Origin: Helochares maculicollis
Lineage: Eukaryota; Arthropoda; Insecta; Coleoptera; Hydrophilidae
Length of the DNA stretch: 38,749 nt
Assembly (NCBI GenBank): GCA_033557835.1
Contig: JAWQRO010000453.1
Coordinates: forward strand, 1-38,749
Direction: 5' to 3'
This document shows, one piece after another, positions 33,471 through 38,749 of this stretch. The position numbers were made by a program, and so were the translations under genes. The notes beneath the pieces are model-generated. The model ran no database searches and was not told the DNA's origin. It worked only from the letters and a program-made list of their open reading frames with translations. Position 1 is the stretch's first letter; the number at the start of each line of letters is the position of its first letter.

Positions 33471-33954
33471 AATAACTTAATTGTCGATATCCTTTAGCGT
33501 TATAGAATTCGTTAAATATCGAAGTATGAAAATATCTTATAAGCTGGAGTTGAATTTATCATTTCGCATCAAATAAAAATCTTCGAAAAGCATGCACCGC
33601 TTCTTGCGTCTGTGGTTGTAAATTTATTGCGCTTTTTTGATGAGTATCCGCTTTCATTTTTATCACCTTTTTACAATAAGATGATGGTTTTTCTTATTTC
33701 GTTAGGTAAGTTTTGATTTGCATATTAGTAAATATGTCTTTCTTTGAATAAAGAAAAGTTTAGCAAATTTACGTAATAGTAAATAATGTATTAAAAACAA
33801 ATTAAAATGATGGCAATCCGATCGAACATGTGGCGCTTGTTTTTCCTCCCAGGTTGGAATTTATTGGGCTGTTAATTTTGTTCACTCGTCTTTATTTCTT
33901 TTCAACGAGTTTTTTATTATTATATCGTCAGTCAAGATACCGAGAAGAATATAT

Positions 33955-34225
33955 GGGCCTACAGTAGATGAAACAACAGGATAACACCGCATCAGAACAA
34001 TTGAAGACTTAGAGAGCTTGCATAATCGACCAGACAGAATTTAAAGGAATAAAAATACAAAGACTTAAACGGGCAAAACATCCCGGGAAGGGACCCTTAC
34101 GTAGGCCTCGACTAAGATGAAGGTATAATACCACAAAGGATTTAAATGTGTCGAGAGTGCAAGATTGGAGATGCGACTTAAGGACCGAAACAGGCGAAGG
34201 CGGGACGTGGATGTAGCGAGCTGTA
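33955..34225 (+). pseudogene. non-LTR ORF2 C-terminal tail inside the tandem unit (copy 2)
   Basis: The same block as at 33180-33470, repeated with the unit: PYVGLD-type start with DLNVSRVQDWRCDLRTETGE. It keeps the spacing between the GRP-like and NW-like parts. Confidence 0.4.
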
Positions 34226-34632
34226 CAATAACTTAATTGTCGACATCCTTTAGCGTTATAGAAATCGTTAAATAGCGAAGTGTGAAAATATCATATAAGC
34301 TGGCGTTGAATTTAACATTTCGCATCACATAAAAACCTAGAAAAACATGCATCGCTTCCTGCGCATGTGGTTGTAAATTTATTGCGCTTTTTTGATGAGC
34401 ATCCGCTTTCATTTTTATCACCTTGTTTACAATAAAATGATGGTTTGTCTTGTTTCGTGCTTAGTAAGTTTTGATTTGCATATTAGTAAATGTCTTTCTT
34501 TGAATGAGGCATAACGAAAAGATTGGCTAACTTACGTAATAGAAAACAATGAATTACAAACAAATTGACTGTTTTGTGAAGCGTTAACTTATATTACGTT
34601 ATCATACGTAAGAGATCCCTAATTAAGAGAAA

Positions 34633-34674
34633 ATGGGCTTCGCGCCCAGGAGGTCTCCCTCCTTTGGGAATACA
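34633..34674. other. pair of adjacent small hairpins
   Basis: TGGGCTTCGCGCCCA forms a short stem (TGGGC/GCCCA) and is followed at once by AGGAGGTCTCCCTCCT, a 6-bp stem (AGGAGG/CCTCCT). Both could fold in DNA or RNA. Function is unknown. Confidence 0.5.
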
Positions 34675-35167
34675 ATCTGACAGTTTTACTATCAGCAACC
34701 CGGCTTTTCATTGTTGAGCAAATTTAAGCGTATCTGAAAGCGATGCCCCTTGCTGTCCTTCCGCCATTGTTCTGGTGGAGTCTTTCAGCTTCGTAGTGGC
34801 TAAATACTATACTAAATTACAAAGCAAAGAGATTATCTACCGAATAATTTCGATGGTGATCCTTTAGACCCCCAAGAGCGGAGCCAGTTTCCTCGATGTT
34901 CTGGAACCCTACGTTTAGTGGTTAAATGCATGAAAATTAAGTGAATTGGGCAAGACTCATAAGCCCTGGAGGCCGCTTGCTTGATTAAGTAGGCGATGTC
35001 GTAATTGTCAAACATGCCCCAAGGGTCGATATTTGGAGCCGCTGCATTCACGACCAAAGTGCAACGTTATTTATATGTGAAACACGGTAAACAATATAAG
35101 CAAGAGCGCCAAGAAAAAAGTTCATGAAACCCTTATCAGTGTTGTTTTGATGTTCGCGTCGCCGATG

Positions 35168-35178
35168 CTATATAAAAA
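35168..35178 (+). promoter_or_regulatory. TATA-box-like motif
   Basis: CTATATAAAAAC sits at the left edge of the GC-rich block, a good match to TATAWAAR. A start site would be expected about 30 bases downstream, but no downstream coding frame is recognised, so this is tentative. Confidence 0.25.
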
Positions 35179-35511
35179 CAGGAAAAGCGCCGTGGAAATT
35201 AGTTGGGGCTACATTTGATTGCGCGATCCGCCCCAGGCATTGTTTATTTCGCGTCTTCCCATTGTTCTGGGGCCAAAACGCAAAGAGCGAGCTTAACGAC
35301 CGAAAAGTGCTCCCGCTATCCGGTATTACCTGTACGTAGATATGCAGGCACGCGGAAAAACTACCTACATGCGAATAAATCACTATCAAAACTGACTTCC
35401 ACTTAGCCTGGCAACAGTCGTAGCTTTCTGCTAAGTTCGGGGCATTTCAAATCAAGGTCGCATACTTCGCAAAAGTTCGAAAGGTTTTTGTAAATAGCCC
35501 CCTTCCGAGCG

Positions 35512-35538
35512 GTCGCCGTCGCCGCCGCCGCCGCCGCC
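35512..35538. repeat. (CCG)n microsatellite
   Basis: CGGTCGCCGTCGCCGCCGCC and continuing: about seven imperfect to perfect trinucleotides. On the minus strand it would encode an alanine run in the frame 35636-35403, which I do not regard as a gene. Confidence 0.75.
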
Positions 35539-36559
35539 CCACGCCTATCGCTATATATGTCACATTCAAAGTTCATAACAAACAAACCAGCTGCAGAAAA
35601 CGGCATTTTGCGCAAAAGCATGCCCTTAATGTGCACCTACAGTTCTAAATATAGCCGCGGACGCTTTTGCGATTTTGGCAGAGCGGTGCGGTTGCGTTGG
35701 GCGCTATCCGAAGCGCAGGGGACCTGGGGGCGCTTATCTCTCGCCGCTGTCTTATCTCGGACCGAATTCCGTCCACTACACCCAAAGAGACAGCGTTCCC
35801 GAAGCCCCCCGAGGCTCTTGTATCGCACGGTGAATGCGGAAAGCCGCGTTTAATTAAAGAGAAATTAAGAGGGAGCATTGTTGCCAACAATATTGACATC
35901 TATCAAAACAATAGGAGGCTGTGGTCGAGGCCCGCGACGAAACAGTCGCCTGCGATCGCAAAACAAGCCAACAATTCGCGCAACAAATGCGGACGCGCCC
36001 CAACAAATAGACTGGCCTTTTAGAAAATTCGAAAGTTTCATTAGAAATTGGCTTAAACGCAACGGGGACGCCATTTTCATGCATTAATTACACAATAACA
36101 AATTCGGGCGGTTTTCGCCCGGCAGCCGCGCGCAATGGTCAATCAAAATTGTACATACCTATATCTCGAAAGTCTTTTATTTAAAATTCGCACAAATATC
36201 ACTCGAAATCACACAGATTCTATTTGAAATTCACGTCAAATACATAAATGAACGTAGCTGTACGCCATCTTGAGACGTTTAAGCGGCCATCAAGGTCATT
36301 GGTTGATTCGCGGGTCCGGGGGACTCGGGACAGAGCGGCTGCGTTCGTTAATCAACCCGCGCGCTACCCTTAGACCGCACATTGCCCTTCGCCTTCCGCG
36401 TACGATCGCGAAAACAACACGCACGCAAATGACGGCTCGGAAAGCGCCAAGAACCAACTTTAACTCTTGCTAAGCGACCGATGTTCACGAGCGTAACTCT
36501 ACTACGCACTTCCGAGGTTGCGACTGCAGCCCAGCAAGTGACGCCTGGCGAAAATGGTC

Positions 36560-37588
36560 GACAGATGTCGCTACGTCAAAAAATAGATGGCAACGAATTT
36601 GTTGCTAAATAACAATTTTGACAATTTTGTTGTGAATTCAATTTTGGATCCCAGCAGGGATTGCAGGCAATTGACTAACTGGAAGCGAATAAATTACATA
36701 GCAATTTTTAGGTTAAAATGCCTGCTAGTTACGTTCTTGGTGAATGCTAATTTTAGTTTTGTTATTAAATCTAGTCACCGCTGTTTCAAGGTAAGCTTCC
36801 AATTCACCCCCTGTTTTTTCGAAAACCTCACGCAACCCCCCTGCGGAAACGCAATCGAACCTATACCCGCGCTCTCATACAGTTAACACACCTGAGCGTT
36901 TCATAACAACACCACAAACCATCTACGTAGCATCATTGCTTGTTCTTTTATTTGGTATCTTGTATTCACATTTATTTGATACGATCACCGAACGTCTTGG
37001 TGCCCACTGCTGCAATAAACGTCCACGACTTTGAGAAACCGTTTATTTACTGTATATACCTGCTCGAGTCGTGTATACTAAGTCCCACCAAGTTTACGCT
37101 CTCGTGGCACTACCGTTATTCTGTATCTTTTCATTACTAAAATCTAGGGCCTAAATCGGTTAGCTTTAAAAAACCAATCTAGGCCATTAGCGCCATAAAT
37201 GCATTACAATTTTGATGTGATCATAGACCTTGCTTTAATTAACACTGCTTATAAATTATCAAACTTTCCGAGAGGTTCTAAAACCAATATTGAGCAGGCG
37301 AGTCGATCCTAATCGCAGGTTTTTGTTAATGACGTATAGTTGAAAACATCTCTTAGTTTATACCTACTAAATACGGCAAAGATTTATTGGCTCGCCCTTG
37401 CCCGCATCGTCCTTTCATTTGTACCTCCCTGAAACCTTATTTATATCCACTCGTATTAATTTCTTTTATCTGTAGCTAGTAGTAGATAGTTATAAAAATG
37501 TTATATAATTGTTTGCATGTTTATAAATGTGTAATGTTTGTAAAACAGATATTTCTAACACTCGATTTTAGAATATTCGCTGCAGATA
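36560..37588. other. unassigned AT-rich sequence
   Basis: No gene, repeat or transposon motif recognised. The frames at 36587-36886 and 36940-37140 have no features beyond being open. Confidence 0.4.
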
Positions 37589-37590
37589 TA

Positions 37591-38400
37591 CTACTGTGGT
37601 CAAAAAGTAAGGTGAAATCGACTTTTAAAACTCCCAGGCATTAGGAAGGCAGGTAAATTTTTTGTCCTACATTGCTAGGACTGTCAACAACATTTGCCAA
37701 GCGTCTGTTTGTCAAAAGCTTTAATTATCTCCGAGTTACACGTGTTCTTCTAAACAACCAAAAGTGAATTTTTTGATATTTACAATGGATTATTTTCTTG
37801 AGCGAAGAACGAATTTTGTTTGCGAAACGAACATTCTTGTTGAAAATGTTGCGGACGGCCTTTGGTGATCAAACTATGGCACAAAAAACCATCAACGTCT
37901 ACCGACGAGTGCCACGTCCAAAAAATCAAAGATTTGGTGCTTGAAAATCGATAGACAATTAGAGACCTCGCTGATAGCGTTGCCTCATCTGACTCAACCC
38001 AAAGCATTTTGAAGTATTTTTTGTGTCTCAAACGTGTCATGTCTCGATTGGTGCCAAATGCACCCTGTCATACTGGATTGGTTCTTCGCGCCTTTTTGCC
38101 AAAAACTCGACTAATATTGTTCCGCAACCACCGTATTCACCTGATTTGGCTCCGTGCGACTTCTGACTATTCAGCAATGCCAATGCGAGGATACCGTTTT
38201 GATACGATTGAGGAAATAAAAACCGAATCGAAGATCTTCTGGAAAAAGACTATCCCGACTGTTTCGAGGTCTGGAAAAAGCATTGGCAAAGTGCGTTTTA
38301 TCGGACGAGGATTACTTTGAGCGGGATAAAATTGATTTGGAAGAATAAATAAATAATTCACATTTTATAAACAAATTCACCTTACTTTTTTGATCACAGA
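37591..38400 (+). mobile_element. mariner deletion derivative, second copy
   Basis: The same family as 22588-23285. The 5' terminus CTACTGTGGTCAAAAAGTAAGG follows TA (37589-37590). The 3' terminus (CACCTTACTTTTTTGATCACAG) ends at about 38400, where the last bases are replaced by the neighbouring mariner. It contains pieces of a helix-turn-helix domain (FGDQTMAQK, STDECHVQKIK) and the same fused joint as the other copy, SRLVP directly followed by NAPCHT. Unlike that copy it keeps the C-terminus (RFDTIEEIKTESK, then a Trp-Lys-Lys-His-Trp stretch) but has lost part of the N-terminal domain after MAQK. No catalytic centre, so it would depend on a transposase from elsewhere. Confidence 0.8.
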
Positions 38401-38407
38401 TCACAGA

Positions 38408-38749
38408 TTGGGTGGGCAACTAAGTAATTGCGGATTTTTTTTAGAAAATCAAAGACAATTTTTTCATGGAACTAACTAACTTTATTTTGTAATGTATTGC
38501 CCATTTTGATCAATGACCTTTTATCATCTTTCAGGCAGCGTCATAATCCCACGTTCATAAAACTTCTGGTTTTTATTAGCAAAAAACAAAAGGTACGATT
38601 TGAGACCATCATCATTATTGAATTTTTACCATTCAAGGAGTTTTGTAAAGATCGAAACAAAAAGTAATCAGATGGAGCAAGGTCAGGACTATATGGTGGA
38701 TGTGGCAAAACATCCCAACCAAGCTCCAATAATTTTTGCCGAGTGACCA
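38408..38749 (-). mobile_element. 3' end of a mellifera-type mariner element (reverse)
   Basis: The terminus TTGGGTGGGCAACTAAGTAA at 38408 and the following 340 bases are the reverse complement of the family at 1-403. The minus-strand frame from the window edge reads VTRQKLLELGWDVLPHPPY, SPDLAPSDYFLFRSLQNSLN and then a frameshift after GKN. The third catalytic Asp (APSDYF) is visible. The window ends inside this element. Confidence 0.85.
38541..38749 (-). pseudogene. mariner transposase C-terminal fragment (frameshifted)
   Basis: Open from the window edge for about 43 codons in the right frame, then out of frame around 38620. The remaining C-terminus (a GIMTLPER-like region near 38530) is found in another frame. 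It is the counterpart of the frame at 3-329 but less intact. Confidence 0.75.

Larger units (their letters stand above)
32748..34560. repeat. tandem array, about 735-755 bp unit, 2.4 copies
   Basis: Unit starts at TTGTCGACACC (32748), TTGTCGATATCC (33481) and TTGTCGACATCC (34237); the third copy is partial. Units share TATAAGCTGG..GAATTTA, TTTACAATAAGATGATGG and the ACAGGATAACACCGCATCAG block. Copies 1 and 2 differ mainly by a short insertion near 33640. Confidence 0.85.
34680..36560. other. GC-rich unique sequence, possible promoter/first-exon region
   Basis: Markedly GC- and CpG-rich between about 35160 and 36540, with many overlapping frames on both strands, which is expected from composition, and none with a recognisable domain. 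Features seen: a TATA-like TATATAAAA, a (CCG)n run, two TTATCT (GATA-type) sites at about 35736 and 35752, and a minus-strand donor-like G|GTATGT at 36158. I cannot place a gene. If the GW-like gene has distant 5' exons, this is one place to look. Confidence 0.3.

Noticed and set aside
35557..36087. Several overlapping open frames of 60-118 codons on both strands
   Set aside because: They are shadows of GC-rich composition; none has a domain.
1..38749. CRISPR array, bacterial operon or phage-like content
   Set aside because: Spaced short direct repeats with unique spacers are absent, and the coding content is eukaryotic transposons and spliced exons.

Overview
This window looks like insect (at least arthropod) nuclear DNA. 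The only likely host gene is spliced and carries GW/WG repeats, like the Argonaute-binding gawky/GW182/TNRC6 proteins. Almost everything else recognisable is the debris of DNA transposons (several mariner lineages, piggyBac) and non-LTR retrotransposons. There are no operons, bacterial-style genes, CRISPR arrays or rRNA genes, and I recognised no tRNA. Species cannot be named from the sequence alone. All transposase reading frames are broken, so nothing here looks autonomous.

Layout, left to right. 1-403: 3' end of a mariner inserted at a TA in a decayed RNase H-bearing non-LTR retrotransposon (406-1650, minus). 2283-3000: broken mariner (minus). 3994-5600: two tandem copies of an unknown 700-900 bp sequence, each with a 24-27 bp minisatellite. 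5805-7103: two GW182-like exons on the minus strand with clean splice sites. 9390-9690: internally deleted mariner. 9730-14150: a satellite-like array of two unit types (about 400-430 bp and a very regular 492 bp), both built from pieces of mariner transposase. 14640-17650: GC-richer unique sequence.

17800-31545 is one large inverted repeat. The arms (about 17800-23405 and 26445-31545) carry, from outside in, a tandem mariner array, a piggyBac remnant, a second piggyBac remnant and another mariner. The roughly 3 kb spacer holds an unclassified element with inverted repeats and perfect GC-rich hairpins. Insertions present in one arm only show that the arms are old and have evolved separately. 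32505-34560 is a tandem repeat of about 735-755 bp containing the tail of a non-LTR ORF2. 34630-36560 is GC-rich with hairpins, a (CCG)n run and TATA-like motifs. 37591-38400 is a mariner deletion derivative with the same central deletion as the copy at 22588-23285. 38408-38749 is the 3' end of the same mariner family as 1-403, in the opposite orientation, so both window ends stop inside one dispersed repeat.

The most unusual features are the mariner-derived satellite with head-to-head fused catalytic motifs, the 14 kb inverted repeat, and the deletion-derivative mariner family with an empty/filled site comparison inside the inverted repeat. All readings come from translation and alignment by eye. 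Family names rest on motif recognition, and no percent identities were computed.
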